Shown one piece after another: positions 9,662-22,146 of a DNA stretch of 64,000 nt. This DNA comes from Phytophthora sp. 'mugwort' (taxonomy: Eukaryota; Oomycota; Peronosporomycetes; Peronosporales; Peronosporaceae), in NCBI GenBank assembly GCA_033558025.1, contig JAUCEF010000001.1:620001-684000 (forward strand). Direction: 5' to 3'. The position numbers and the translations under genes were made by a program. The notes under the pieces were generated by a model. That model worked only from the letters and a program-made list of their open reading frames with translations, was not told where the DNA came from and did not search any database. Position 1 is the first letter of the stretch. Each line of letters opens with the position of its first letter.

Positions 9662-10715
9662 CTTATGTATTAACAGAGGGGACAGGGTCGCCTGCGGAAC
9701 CCATCTTGAGTGACCCAGCTTCTGCCCCTTCGAATCAATGTAGATCTTCATCCGTGGATTTCGGCAGCAGCATGACGTCGCTTCTGAAGAGTTGCCATGG
9801 GAGCCTGGCCAGATCCGTGTACTGATCCTCGGTACAATCACTCCGCATATCCTGATTGACGGCCGCGTCCTCATTCCCGTGTGAATGTTCCCTGAGCAAG
9901 TTGGCCACGGGAACTCGTTGAATCCCGGATCATGCGCTTCTAAATTGCTTACCAAGGCAAATATCCAATATTGGTATGCCACTGAGCCATGGTTGACGTT
10001 GCCTGCGCGTCCCCCTTCTCCGCTGACCGTCGCATCACCTCAGCCGGGATCCCTCGAGGACGACTACGCTGAGCTTGAGCGGACTCATATCCAAGCCATA
10101 CAGGAGGCCACGCATTCCTTTCTAATCGTGAAGAAGATGAAGGATTGTGATCCATGGTTCGTGGCTTTCAATCGGAGCCGCAAAAACAATGCCCGCGAGA
10201 AGTATCACGCCTTGCAAGAACGCTTCTTCGACGTAATTCGCCGGACTGGGTGCAAAGGTATCTGTCGGAAACTTTGACTGACAACGATCGTGCCGATCCA
10301 TGGCGCAATCATTTCCACTCGGATCTTAAATCGCATCTTTTTGCCCTACATATGTCCCGCTTGCGTTGGAAGTTCTCTTCTGAATATCAATATCCGGCCG
10401 TTCCCCGCCGCGTCGACGGACATTAATCCACCTTTAAGACGCTCAGCTGACGGATCCTTGTCTTGGTAGTTTTTTCTCATTGGGATCCGGTTGAGAACAG
10501 ATCTAGTCTTCCACTCGATTATTTTTATGTGATATGCATCCTCCCATGCTTCATCATTAAGTGTGTGGTCATCCTGCACACTACTTCTCTTGCTTCATCC
10601 GCTATCGGCACAAGGATAATCCTCCTCCTCCTTGTCTGCAACCTCCTTACACAGCAGTCTATTCATCCATCATGCTGGCGACCAACTCGTCAGAATTGAT
10701 CCACCACACTAACCT
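9662..10715. other. Degraded repeat DNA, no clear gene
   Basis: Several short open frames on both strands (for example 9885-10277 +, with AIQEATHSFLIVKKMKDCDP) look protein-like but match nothing recognisable. Position suggests it holds the remnant LTR or leader of the neighbouring retroelements. No LTR boundary could be fixed. Confidence 0.4.
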
Positions 10716-10719
10716 TCCT

Positions 10720-12046
10720 CTGTGACTGCATCACCTATAATCGGTCGCTTCTTTGCGTGATCTTGCAGAAATTCGTGGAGCAGCGCACCACAGTTCAGAT
10801 CCGCCTCATCCACCTAAGTTAGATCTGCGTAACCTATCAAAACACCCTGAACTCTTGCAATGCTCGCCCAAAGTGAGTATGACGCCGGTGCTACCTCAAC
10901 AATTCTCTCAACTTCGTATTCGCTCTCGTCCAGATCGCGATCCCAACTGTCTTTGGGCAGCAAGCTTTGTCGAAGTCGAGACGTTGCGTCTGGTAGATCA
11001 TTAGCAGGATAGTTGCCCGATCCGAATAGTCTGACTGGCTTCAACTTGAGACGTGTACAACTGGAAAACGGTCGGTAACCAGTGCCGGTTAGTCTCCAAG
11101 CGTGCTGGTACGCTCACCAGCTTAAACAGACATGCCACATGTGGGCCAGCTTCCGAGCATAACCTTCATTGACGCGTTCCAAATATAACCACACGTGAAT
11201 CCGGCATCAATTGAATAAGGAGTCACGTTTTCATTGTGTTGTCGGGCCCGCGCTGAGATCGCTTCCTTCAGCCGCGTAGTGGCACCGGATCGAGCTTGTT
11301 GATAGAAACGCTGCGTCGTCATTGGGATCCACGTCACGTCGTCGAGTGCATCCTACTGGTAGCGCCCCCTCCAGCGTAGTTCTCGGATCGCATCCATGTA
11401 CCAGATGGAAAGGCGTATCGCTCCGTATCCTGGTGTATCCGTTGGATTCTGTCGGACTGGCTTCCAGCTTCTCAACTCTGCGAACGCAACCAGTACAGCA
11501 CTGACGCACACACAGCCCTATTTTCAACAAAGCTACCATAGTAAGTAAAGCTACCTAGGAAAGACGAAAGATGCATCACCGGACGGATCTCGGGAACGTC
11601 GGATCCGCCAGTGCTTCCAGACCCTCCTGGTGAGCTTCCAATCCTTCGTTCGAGACACGGTATCCTACAGACCCCGTCATGGCAGAAGAATATGCGTGAT
11701 GACTGAAGGGCAACAATGGAGGAGAAACGGAGCCCCATTCAAACCCAAATGTCAAAATACATTCAGCCCAGAGCAGGACAGGAGATGACTGCACGAATTC
11801 GGGCTTGCAGGAGAAGTTTCCGATGGGTCGCTCGCACGTAGGCAGTACATTGACGAAGAATACCTCCCCATACAAGTAGGACAGTGGCTGCGCAGTTTCG
11901 ATGACCATGAGGTGGAAGCGGCCGCGAACGGACTGTGCTTTTTTGCATTGTATACCCCACCAAGAACTATCCACAAGGAAAGCTCCGGAGCGTACCGACC
12001 ACTGTGAAGAAGTCCACGGAAACGAAAGCGAACATATACGAGACAA
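10720..12046 (-). pseudogene. Ty3/gypsy pol relic (internally deleted)
   Basis: In order along the minus strand: late reverse transcriptase (about 11576-12046, RVSNEGLEAHQEGLEALADP), the linker to RNase H (MHLSSFLGSFTYYGSFVEN, 11472-11600), then directly the C-terminal integrase (TPFHLVHGCDPRTTLEGALP near 11400; VWLYLERVNEGYARKLAHMW near 11120-11190). It ends with the start of a chromodomain (PKDSWDRDLDESEYEVERIV near 10900; ADLNCGALLHEFLQDH near 10770). RNase H and the integrase core are missing, so there is a large internal deletion near 11.5 kb. Many stops and frameshifts are present. Confidence 0.8.
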
Positions 12047-12049
12047 TGA

Positions 12050-14580
12050 TGGTCAATCCTACGGAACGACGTGGATCTCGGACTGGTGAATCCGATGGAG
12101 GAATATCAGCGAACACACAGCAACCGAGCCACGAATCACCTGATGCGGCGACGGCGGGACTTTATGTTCACTGCTCAAGCACGGGGCGGCCGACTAGCGG
12201 GTCACTCTCACCCTATGAAGTCTGGTCATGAGTGCATAAACTCAGGGCGATAGCACAATATTCAGGGGATTCACTGATAGTCTTAGATATCAATGCCTCC
12301 GAGGACGCTCATGTCCAGTGGTACCTGTACAAGGAATACCGATTGAACCATGGTGATGATCACGAGAGCGGATATGGAGAGCCACTTCATAATAGGGAGG
12401 CCGCAGCGTATTGGCGCACATGCTTCAACCCCTGCACGTATTGCCCACTTTCATCTTGCTGCGCAGACATGAGATCCATTTCTATGAAGTTTTTTTTGTG
12501 GTTTATACTTGAGATAGCAGGCCGAAGAAGTCGTGGCTGACGCGGACAGACTGCCAACAAGCGATCAACCAGTTAAGCGATAATGAAGCCACGCATGGAT
12601 CTAGCGTACTTGAACTTACTGGAGGAAAGGGAAGGGTTGAACGCGCTGATATTGAAGACGATACCGCAACGTGACCGGCTGGCGTAATGCACAATCGACG
12701 AGGATTGCCAACACTCTACCGCCAAAATCTGCTACTCAACCTTAAAGAGCTGCTCAATGAAGAGAAACGGCTGATCCACGCGGTCTATGGGGTGATAGCT
12801 ACGCAGCGGGTATTACTCGGGATGATGACGACGAAGGATAATTTAGCCGGCTACCGGGTCCATGTGGAGGCGGCTTAGGCGCGAATATTCTGCGCGCGCG
12901 ATGAATTTCACCTGCACGAAACAGATCGACCACTCCTTAAGCTGATGAGAGCAGAAACTATTGACGCCTTCAAACTGTGGAGAATATTTCACTGGGAGCG
13001 CCTGGGTTCACCGGCCAAGAAAAAGTGCAAAGGGCTGATCAGCGAACTCGATGCACGGCTGCTAGACCATCATCATGTAGACTGGCACTTATTCGCCTTC
13101 TTACCTTTTCCAGAACTGGAAGCCAAGAGTTGGCCAGTAGAATACATTACTTCATGGGCGCGTGGCAGAAATATTCACAGAACAGGCATCGGCAGATGCA
13201 TGGATCGTGCAGGACGAATTACAACCACAGGAGGTAAGAGCTTACCGCCGCGTTTGGCACGCAGCCTGTTCGGCCACCGGACTGTACAGGACAGCGGCCT
13301 ATGCACTGGCCCAATCCGGGGAGGTTTGGCATAGAGTTGGACAGTGGTTCTCCTCCGCTTGTGGTAGGGTGGGGCGTGGAGGACTGCTTGCATGTACTAC
13401 CTTGCACGATTGGTGAGCGGTGAACTACACCGATGTGAAGGGCGCCACGACAGCTCGAAGCTTGTGGTATGAGCAATTCACTATGGCGAGGGAATGTCGC
13501 ACATACATCGTTTAAGATGCAAACTCGAGTGCTGCACTCACCATTGTGCCGGCTTTAGCTGTGGGTACATCACTGGGGACGATTGGAGAGAAATTTGCCC
13601 GGCGTTCCCCAATACTGCTAAGTTCTCGATATAGCACACGGGACTTGTACAACAAGAGCATATACTACAGGCAGTCTCACCGCGACATCAAACGAGGAGA
13701 AAACCGCCGTCGGACCACGATAAACAGGAACGAGGGGACGAGGGGACGAAAGCGAAAATGACTGATTTGTATCGCCAGCTGAGTCGCGCTAAAGGAACAA
13801 AATCCACAGTCATAGCTTTCCACAAAGTGCGGCGTAGACAGTAGGCCCGGAGGCATCAAGATGGGGAGCGCCGGATGAGAACAGACACCTGAGGGGTACG
13901 AATATGCATGCCAATGCGAGATCCTTTGGTCTGGTTGCGAGAATCGTCAATGGTCAGGGTCAAGCAGCGAATGAGAGAGCGGCTAATTTCTAGAAGTTTC
14001 GGAGTACCGAACGATCATGGCAGGCACGGCATAGTGCTGATACATGAGGCGCATCTCGGACAGGCAATGATTCCACAAGTGGAGGACGAGCATGCAGTAC
14101 AGTAAAGCCCTGGTCCAGGTAAAGAATGCGTTCTGAGCTCAATTTTGCGTGTTTTGTTTTTAGATATCGAGAAAGGGTACAGTGTACCATTGTCTGCTTC
14201 TGCATTCTCGGATTCGCAGTACTCGAAAACACCGCACGCGGGTGTTTGGAATCCAGAATCTATTGCTGTCTTATAATCACGAAGCCATTATCGCTGTCAT
14301 CTGCGCGTATTCAGGGGCCATGGCTGCGGTCACCTCGGACGGGTGCTCCCTTAGATCGGCGAGAGTCAACACATCCACCTTCCCATCTCAAACCTTCGAA
14401 AAGCTCTGCACTCTCCGCGGACATGCTGGTTTGAGACATATCTGCGCTGCGCCAAATATTCCTTCCTAGTTCTACGCTGCGTGGGCTCGCAAACCGCGCT
14501 CAACTAACAAGACCCCGCCATCAGACGACTAGCGCTCACTATGATCTACTTGGTTCAAGGCAGCAGCATGAACAGAGCGG
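12050..14580. other. Degraded repeat DNA with one unidentified coding remnant
   Basis: No recognised transposon domain. The only stretch that reads like continuous protein is 12880-13420 (+), listed separately. The rest has frequent stops in all frames. Confidence 0.4.
12880..13420 (+). pseudogene. Unidentified protein remnant
   Basis: The plus strand holds a coherent protein-like reading: LKLMRAETIDAFKLWRIFHW, then ISELDARLLDHHHVDWHLFA, FPELEAKSWPVEYITSWARG, and after a frameshift near 13200 AYRRVWHAACSATGLYRTAA and YALAQSGEVWHRV. It is rich in Trp and His with amphipathic helices and has no catalytic motif I can name. It may be an accessory or Gag-like protein of a retroelement, given the setting between gypsy and Harbinger relics. 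Confidence 0.4.
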
Positions 14581-14589
14581 CCTCAACCA

Positions 14590-15320
14590 TGGGGATATCT
14601 CACAGGTGGAGCAGTAACTTACGTCAATGAAACGCTAGATGTCCTCACTAAAATTGCTACATCTGCAATCGTGATGGCTACAGGCGAAGAGACCGCCGCC
14701 GTGAAGGACGGCTTCTTCGCGCTGGCGGGATTCCCGGGTGTTATTGGTGTAATCGACGTAACCCTCATCCGCACACCTCGACCCTCAGATTTTGAGGGTT
14801 GGTACTGCGGAAAGGGTTCCCCGTCGTAAACGTACAACAGTTGTTGATTACCGCAGAGTGTTCAGGTCGCTCTCCATTCGGGCGGGTTCAGCCAACGACC
14901 AGTCTCTCTGAAATGGATCCGGAGTCAGCAAGAAGATTGGTTTTAAGTATCAGTTTTATTTTCCTTGTAAATCCAGCTATCTATGTTTTCATGCTAGAAT
15001 CTCGTCATATGTGCCACAGGGTAAGCATTTAATTAGAGATGCTGGATACAACGTATGTCATCCCTTAGTAGCGCCCTATCCAGAAGATGGTGCTGCTGGA
15101 AGGAAAAGGATGCGCCGATATAACTATCGACGTGGTCGAAAGCGCCATGTGCGCATCAAGAATCGATTTCGGGTATTCCTTGGTAAAATTGAGCAGGAAA
15201 CGAAGGATCACATCGTCAAAGTCATTGTTTCGTGCGCAGTCGTCCATTATTTGTTAACTAATCTGCGAGAGAAGCATCGCGTACAAGGAGCTGACCCACT
15301 GACTCACTATTGCGGCTGAC
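14590..15320 (+). pseudogene. PIF/Harbinger transposase relic
   Basis: Plus-strand frames give the DDE_Tnp_4-type nuclease of PIF/Harbinger elements. FPGVIGVIDVTLIRTPRP contains the first catalytic Asp (Gly-x-x-Asp). FEGWYCGKGFPVVNVQ follows, then a frameshifted PGSANDQSLWN (about 14890-14925, second Asp). The last part is RDAGYNVCHPLVAPYPED (15019-15080) and RRYNYRRGRKRHVRIKNRFR to about 15180; the position of the usual final Glu just before the RLKNRFR box is changed. It ends VSCAVVHYLLTNLREKH. Frameshifts lie near 14840 and 15000. Confidence 0.85.
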
Positions 15321-15753
15321 AACAGTACCGAGGGTACGACGGATACGGAAACAGCAACACCACATGCGATTGGAGAAGTTAAACGCGATGATATAGCGGC
15401 GTTGTTTATGAAATAAATGTGACCGGTTTACTTTTGCAACATTCTCTGCTAACAACCTCAGCAATACAATTTGCTGCTCTTGCATATGAACGTTTTCGGC
15501 GTGCTCAACATTCAAACTATCGATACCAGAATCGAGCTTATCGTTGCGCCCAGAGCCGGAAGCCATCGGTGCATCTATAGCTTGCATACCACTCGGTATT
15601 GCCGTCGCTAATTGCACAAGAGGAGACTTTTTATCCTTGGATGCAGACGTCTATTCGTCGCCGGAACCATCGTCTTCATCAGCAACGTCATCCAAGTCGA
15701 GTCGAAATGGCGACGCCATTAAATGCGTCACGCGAAACCGTCATTTAGAATAG
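15258..15753 (-). pseudogene. Possible Harbinger accessory (Myb-like) protein remnant
   Basis: Convergent with the transposase relic, the minus strand has an open frame (15258-15617) with a helical, Gln/Leu-rich tail (ENVHMQEQQIVLLRLLAENV) after a Ser/Gly/Asp linker. Harbinger elements commonly carry a second, DNA-binding protein with such a coiled C-terminus, and this position would suit it. No Myb motif is visible here, so the call is an inference from context. Confidence 0.3.
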
Positions 15754-18349
15754 CACAGTAGCTATCATCCATAGGTTCTAGTGGGTTGTTGCCTATTGCC
15801 TGCAATGTCTCTCTTTCACTTCTAATACCCCATGACCACCGGGTTGATCGGAGCAGCGGAGTAGGTATGCAGCATGTGCGCGAGGATACAACAGTACAGG
15901 GGCACCATGGCGTCTACACGTATAAAATCCAAGGCGCTATAGGACATTAACTGTGCTTCCTGCTTCCTCACATGGAATACAACGGAGATGGCGTTGGTCC
16001 GGCCAAGTTTGCGCAGATTTACATCATATACGAAAATCTTCGGTAATAGGTCTTGCGGCTGAAGAATATTTTCGCCGAACTAGATACGGAAAAACTGTCT
16101 ACATTAAGAGAATAATAAGTTGAAAAGTTCATATAACCCATTCGCTCATCAGTTCCGTTCCCACGGGAAAAAATCGACAAGATAGGAACAACGGCGGAGA
16201 GGTTGAGTATACGACGCTGACAAGCGTAGATGGTGTACCACCGATTTACCTACTGTGAACGAAATTGGCGCCGTGATGGAATTGAAGATGGGAATCTCAA
16301 CAAGCACAGAGATGTGCTGTTGTTTACAGAAGGTCGCGGACTTCTTCGAATTTTCGAGGCCAACCCGATGTACGACCCTCTGCACTACCCACTGCTCTTC
16401 CCCTGGGGAGTTCGGCTGGACGTTCACTGACAAATACGCGAACGGTAGAAATATGTGGTAATGAGAACATGTCTTTCCGCGAGCACGTTGTGCACCGGCT
16501 TTTTCAGAAAATGGGCGACGGCTCCGCTTTACCCAAGGAGGCCGGCTCTTTCAGCAATGGTGGTGATCGACGGGCCAAAGGTTAGAAAGAGGCCTTACGG
16601 TGGGTTTATAACAATCAAACCACACTTAGAGCGGATCTATACTCGGAAGTTGAAGACGCGTATATCGCTGAAATCCCTGCAGTCTTGGGCGAGTGTGAAG
16701 ACGTTTTATTGAATACAATCGAGAAACCAGAGCATCGCAGAATCTAGACTCCTATGAAGCTTCGGACTTCTTGGATCGACTTGGTAAACGTACTATCTTG
16801 CCGTCGTCGTATACCGGTGGCCCCTGCCAAATGTACAAGTCGTACCAGGATTTGCTATGGCAATCATCCGCGAATTTGGCAAGCCCGACATTTTCCTTAC
16901 TAAGACGTGTAACTCAGAGTGGGAGAAAAAGTTGGTGAATTACCAAAAAGGCCAGATAATTCAGGATCGCCCGGACATCGTTGAGCATAACTAAGGTCTC
17001 TATTGCTGGATCTAGATGGAGACGCATTGGGACGTGTTCGGGCGCGGATTTATGTTGTAGAGTTCCAGAAGCGTGTATTTTAATAATCCTGGCTGATGAG
17101 GACAAATCACGTACACGACAGAAATCGACAAATTGGTGTCGGCAGAAATCCCGAACGAGGCCACCATCCGGCGTTGTATAAGACCGTTGTGGCTTGCATG
17201 GTGCATGGCCCCTGTGAGCGGTAGGGCCACAGTTCGCTTGTTAAAACGATGGCAGCTGTAAGGGTTTCCGAACCATTGGTTGAAGTCACCCGAGCTAACG
17301 TGAACGGCTACCCTATTTACAGAAGGCGTCGGCACTCGGATGGTGTCTTGAAATTTAGAAGACGAGAATATACTTACGAGACGGCCAATCCATGGGTTGT
17401 CCCCTACAACCCCTATTTCTCCCAGAAGTACAATTGCCATATCAAGCTGCACAGGAATTACTGTAGTTAAGTATATGTACCAGTACGTATACAATAGCGC
17501 TGACAAAGCAGTAATGCGCATGCGGCTCCTCGACTACGTTGTCCAAGGTAAGAGCCATTCGCTGGAGTGGCTTTCTGTTCACTTGGAAGGAAAGCAAATA
17601 GTCATGTTCCGCTCAAACGACAGTCCTGATGATGTTATCGAACGAAGCGAACACACCATGCTGACACGTTTCTTTGAGTTATGCGCAAGCAACACTCCGG
17701 AAACCAGATCGCCAAAACGATGCCTTACCAGCATATTCCCAAGAAGTTCAGCTGGAAAACAAGCAGTGGGTCCGCCGAACTAAGCTCCAGGGTGCGCTTG
17801 GCAGAATGATTCACGTGTCCCCGCGGAACATGGAGCGATTCTACCTTCAGTGATGCTCGGCCATCCTAATGGACCCACTTCCTTAACGAACAGGACAATT
17901 AATGGTGTAATATATCCCACCTACGAAGAGGCTGCAAAACACTATAACATAGCAAATCCTAAGATGTGTCGGACCTCGTACCGGAATAGATCGCGCTTAC
18001 TGTATCTCGATAACGATGTAGAAAAGGTTACCTGCATGACGGAAGCAGCGACTTTTGAATGCCGTACCAATTTCGATGGCTTTTTGCAACACTTTAGTGT
18101 ACTCGATGCCGTCTAATGTACGACTACGGTGGGACCAGTTCTACGAAGATCTGTCCGAAGACTTTGCGCGTAAGCATCATGACTTACTTGATCCCTTGAA
18201 GTGTTCTGCGATAATGTTTAGTGAGGTGTTCTGTGATAATATTCAGTACACTGAAGAGTTTTCAAGATTTAGTGCAGTATAACGGGTATGCTGTGCATGG
18301 TTTTGATCTACCTCAACTCAACCAATTCCCGACTTCAGTCGCTTCTGGA

Positions 18350-19100
18350 AAATGACGGAGTCTACCACATAATACACCCTATACGCATTACAGTACCCTT
18401 CTTGACTTCTAGAACGCTCTTTTTCTCAGTATGCCGTTCAGATCATAATACCGTTCCGAATATTAAACCCATAGCAATACCGGTAATCACATCTACCTCA
18501 CTTTCCAAATTGCCGTGAACAAGCCGCACCCGACTTCTCAAGTGGCATCCATGGCGCCGAAGCGAACCTCGAAGACCAACCTGGAGAAACGCGAAGTGAT
18601 TGGATGGATCATGGGGTCAGGCGGCGGCGTGCCTACTCGTGCACTGCGGCACTTTAAGGGAGAGTGGGGTGGAAGGGTTCAGCGGTGATTACCGCGACTG
18701 GCACATTTCGAAGCACGACGTCTACGGAAATCTTTTCCAAACTAAGTGGGTTAGTCAAGAGGAGGGTATGGAAGAAGGGCTGGGAGATATTGCCAAAGAC
18801 AACCGAGAACATTTTAGTTGAGATCTTTGATGAACTAGTTGTTGACGTTTAAGCTAACGAAATAATAAAGTTTTTCGGGCGGCGGTTATCAACTTTGATT
18901 TAAACGTTTTGATGTTAAAGGACATATTTGGTGGTTTCAGTTTCCTGATCTCTGCGGAGCTTGAACTCGATATCTATTGATTGGGCGACAGCCTGCTACA
19001 TCAATCCACCAATGCCGTCATTTATTATCTAATATTTGTCTTTTCCTACAAAACCTTGCCGAATAGTGTACATTCGTAGAAATTTGAAGAACACTATTAT
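18350..19100. mobile_element. Insertion nested in the Helitron relic
   Basis: Helitron similarity stops after HGFDLPQLNQFPTS (about 18340) and resumes near 19150 (EIAEYISLHWRK). The intervening DNA is unrelated and contains an HTH-like fragment (18551-18850). The outer ends were not defined. Confidence 0.55.
18551..18850 (+). pseudogene. Psq/pogo-type HTH N-terminal fragment
   Basis: Starts with ATG and reads MAPKRTSKTNLEKREVIGWI then GGGVPTRALRHFKGEWG, before a frameshift near 18690. The opening basic segment followed by a short helix-turn-helix resembles the N-terminal DNA-binding domain of pogo/CENP-B-like transposases common in oomycetes. The catalytic part is absent. Family assignment rests on pattern only. 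Confidence 0.45.
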
Positions 19101-19404
19101 TGTATAATACCGTATACTATTTGATAGAATCTGTTAGTCTTATTCGTCGCGAGATTGCAGAGTATATCAGTCTGCACTGGAGGAAATCGTTCCGACCGAA
19201 GATCAACTCATCAGCAGGCAGCGACAAATCTACGAGCAGATTATTGAAGCTGCTAATCACCCGATCTTGGGAGAAACTGTCCTTCATCGACGGAGACAGA
19301 AAATCTACGCTTCTTAGGAACATACTAATAAATGAGCGTCTTAACGAGAAAATTGCAATAGCTGTTATGTCCAGCGGTATGGCGTCACTTCTCTTGTGTG
19401 TAGA

Positions 19405-19421
19405 GGGGGGGGGGGGGGGGG
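19405..19421. repeat. Homopolymer: 17 G
   Basis: An uninterrupted G run inside the helicase part of the Helitron relic. It replaces the codons between SLLL and the RTAHSRF-like region, shifting the frame. Confidence 0.95.
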
Positions 19422-20714
19422 CACGGCGCACTCCATATTCAAGATCCTTTTGAAGTTGGACGAGAATTCCACCTGTTCTATTTACAAGCAGTCTCACTTG
19501 AGAAAGTTGATGGGGTAGAGAGCAATCCTGATCGTTTGGGATGAAGCTCCAATGACCCATCCATACGTGTTCGAGGCAGTGGACAGTCCGTTCCAAGATG
19601 TGATGACAACGATCGAGAGCCCTTCAGTGGAAAGGTTTCCTTCTTCTAGGAGGCTTTCAGCAAATGCTTCCTGTAGTAAAGCGGGGAACGCCGACAGAGA
19701 CGATTGTTTCTTGGCTGGAGTCATCGGCTCTGTGGCGTCGCTTTCGTCAAGTCCGTCTGACGGAAAACATGCGTGTCAGAGCAGCCGCGAATGAAACGAG
19801 AGCGGAGAAAATGACTGCATTTTCGGAATCTCTCTCAGAGTTGGAGAGGCTAGACACGACGTCAACCCAGCTTTTGGTATGGAGTACCTGAAGATATCAA
19901 ACGACATGTTGTTCGACATACCTCAGACGAGGCAGACGAAGACGATGAAATAGCCCCAGGTGCGATTCCTAAGGGCATGTTGTGTCAAATCGATTAAATT
20001 TACAAAGATGAGTAACACAGACAAGTACTATGGCAGCCGAACAATTTTAACGACTACAACGCGATGGTGCACCGCATCAATGAGGTTGTAGCGGATCGGT
20101 TACCTGATAGCGCTCATGAACATCTGCCAGCAGACGCTGTAGAAGACGACTTGGACAGCAGTTTTTTTTTCGAGCAGAGATTTTCATTCAGTGAAAATCA
20201 ACAGAATTCCTCCGCACAAGCTGTTACTCAAGAAGGGTGTTATACCATGATGATGCGGAATTTGAACCGGATCTTGGACTGTGTAACAGTACATGCCTTC
20301 GGATTGTGGCTCTTAAGCCGCACGACGTTCGTGCAACTATCATGGTAGGAGAGTGCGTATGTCAACATGTGCTAGTTCCGCGAATTATTTTTGTGAGTAA
20401 CAATGGGGATCGTGAATTCCCGTTTCGCTTGCGCCGTAAGCACCTCCCTGTACAACCAGCTTTCGCGATAGCAATCAGCAAGACTTAAGTACAAACGGTG
20501 ATGAACCTAGGGCTGTATTTGGCCACACCTTGCTTCTCCCACGGGCAGCTAGCTATACGTAGCCCTTTCCAGAGTAACTTTGCGGTCGAGGCTCCCTCGT
20601 TGAGTACCCCGAGCTCGAGGAATGTGACGGAGTCTACGCAAACAGCATCATGTATTTTTTTTCGATTAAGGATGATCAATACTTCTCTGGTTCGGCCATT
20701 TTAATAACATTAAC

Positions 20715-21180
20715 ATTACAGACGACGTAGGTAGAGTTAGAAAGCAAAAGGCACAGCATTCGAAAGTTCTCGATGCACTATATGTTCTTAGTCTGCTAGA
20801 TTGCCCGAACGCGACCTCTTTGGAATGGTAAGAGAGCTTTTCTGTGAAAGCATTGAGGGGCTGCTAGTTAAATGTCGTAATTCAGTCAATCTTTAGCGAT
20901 TATTCATCGCGCTTTTACACAACATTTAGGGGTAATTGAGCAACATGACTGCACACAGAATAGCTCAAGCATGCGCAGAACGCCCGCAAAATTATGGCAT
21001 CTGATCGAGGTTTTAAGCTTCGTTATTGCGATATCGCAGCATATTAATATAGTCCAATCATCGAGCAGTACGGAATAAGGTGACTATTTATTGTTACAAC
21101 TGCAGCAAATCAGGTTGTAAGCTGTGATTGGTGTAAATCCGGTAGCCTTCAGAAACTATACTGTCGTCAACCGGCAGCGC
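20715..21180. other. No gene seen
   Basis: AT-rich DNA between the Helitron and mariner 2 relics. No motif was recognised. Confidence 0.4.
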
Positions 21181-21505
21181 TATCGGCGAGATGCTATGGC
21201 GCATGTGGAACTTGCTAACGCGCGGGAGGCTGTAGTTATTGCCCCCCTTGCACGCAATAACAGTACCTAATACTTCCTGTAGCGTTAAAAAACCAATTAT
21301 CTAAGAAACCGAGGTCAAAACCGTTCATATCGGGCGAACGTGGCGGCTGGCTAATCATTTGGATATCCCCGCCGCCCTCCTGAACAGACTCGATGATACT
21401 GTATCGGTGTTGTATTGTTTTTGCATACGGGGTCCAGTGCTGTCCTGCTGCACCTTTATTGTAGTCGACTTTCTTCCTGTAACATTTCAGTGACATTCAG
21501 TAACA

Positions 21506-21777
21506 TCCTAAAACTCAACGCTAACGTCGCTCCGTCCGTCTGTCACGCCATAGCGTGATTCTAGACGCAATCTCATTGGCTACCGAGCGCAGCGAAGGCG
21601 GCCCTCATTCGCTAAAACAATATTTCGCCGAAGACGGCCATTGGTGGAAATATAATTAAACGATTGGTTGGAAAAAAATTATGTGGGCCTGCCCGCGTCC
21701 GCTGCGCTCTGACGGTCTTTCAATATACTGTAACCAAAACTAAGCCCACCGCCGCGTAGGCGGCGGCGCTCAGATAG
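21506..21777 (+). mobile_element. Non-autonomous Helitron-like element, copy 1
   Basis: Begins TCCTAAAA after a host A and ends ATAG before a host T. Ten bases upstream of the end is the hairpin CCGCC-gcgta-GGCGG (21749-21763). 5' TC, a 3' hairpin about 10 nt before a CTRR-like end, A/T insertion and no target duplication are the marks of Helitrons; here the end is one base off (ATAG for CTAG). It is 272 bp with no coding capacity and is inserted in mariner relic 2. It aligns with 31067-31407 at both ends and through TAACGTC and GCAGCGAAGGCGGCC internally. Confidence 0.7.
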
Positions 21778-22125
21778 TTTTAACAACATTGGCGCAACTT
21801 CAAGCTACTTAAACACTTCAAATTCACTTACCGGGCCATTTCTCCCGAATTGCAGGGAACACCTTCTCCCGCAGCATCTTGATGTATACAGCGCGTGTCA
21901 TTGAGACGTTCTTTGTGATTGGCGCTCCTTTAGCTCGGTTCTTGGATGCCCGTTTGGCCACAGTCTGCTCTACAATAAGCCAAATGCCTATTTTGCCATT
22001 AAATAGCGCTTCTTGCCACAATCATAGCGGGGTCTGGCAACCGCAGCCAAAATCATTACCTTTCTTATGTACCTTTTGTTTGGGCACCATCGGTACGGCA
22101 ATTTACGTCTTTGGCTACGTAATAC

Positions 22126-22146
22126 TTTTTTTTTTTTTTTTTTTTT
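22126..22146. repeat. Homopolymer: 21 T
   Basis: Uninterrupted T run on the plus strand, reading as a Lys run in the minus-strand mariner relic. It is probably an expansion within dead sequence. Confidence 0.9.

Larger units (their letters stand above)
15840..20710 (+). pseudogene. Helitron Rep/helicase relic
   Basis: Plus-strand pieces follow the Helitron protein in order. N-terminal domain: GVYTYKIQGAIGH, PMYDPLHYPLLFPWG (16370-16405). Rep region: FQKMGDGSALPKEAG, IREFGKPDIFLTKTCNSEW (16860-16925), DIVEHN, VPYNPYFSQKYNCHI (17400-17450). Then VQGKSHSLEWLSVHLEGKQ (17548-17600), EDLSEDFARKHHDLLDP, and after an insertion the helicase: KIAIAVMSSGMASLLL, VWDEAPMTHPYVFEAVD, LPVVKRGTPTETIVS, RLTENMRVRAAA. 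It ends FFEQ to LEEYDGVYANSIM (about 20670). The Walker A box near 19290 has lost its GGTGKT residues, a 17-G run interrupts the frame at 19405, and many frameshifts are present. Inactive. The 5' TC and 3' CTRR ends were not identified. Confidence 0.85.
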
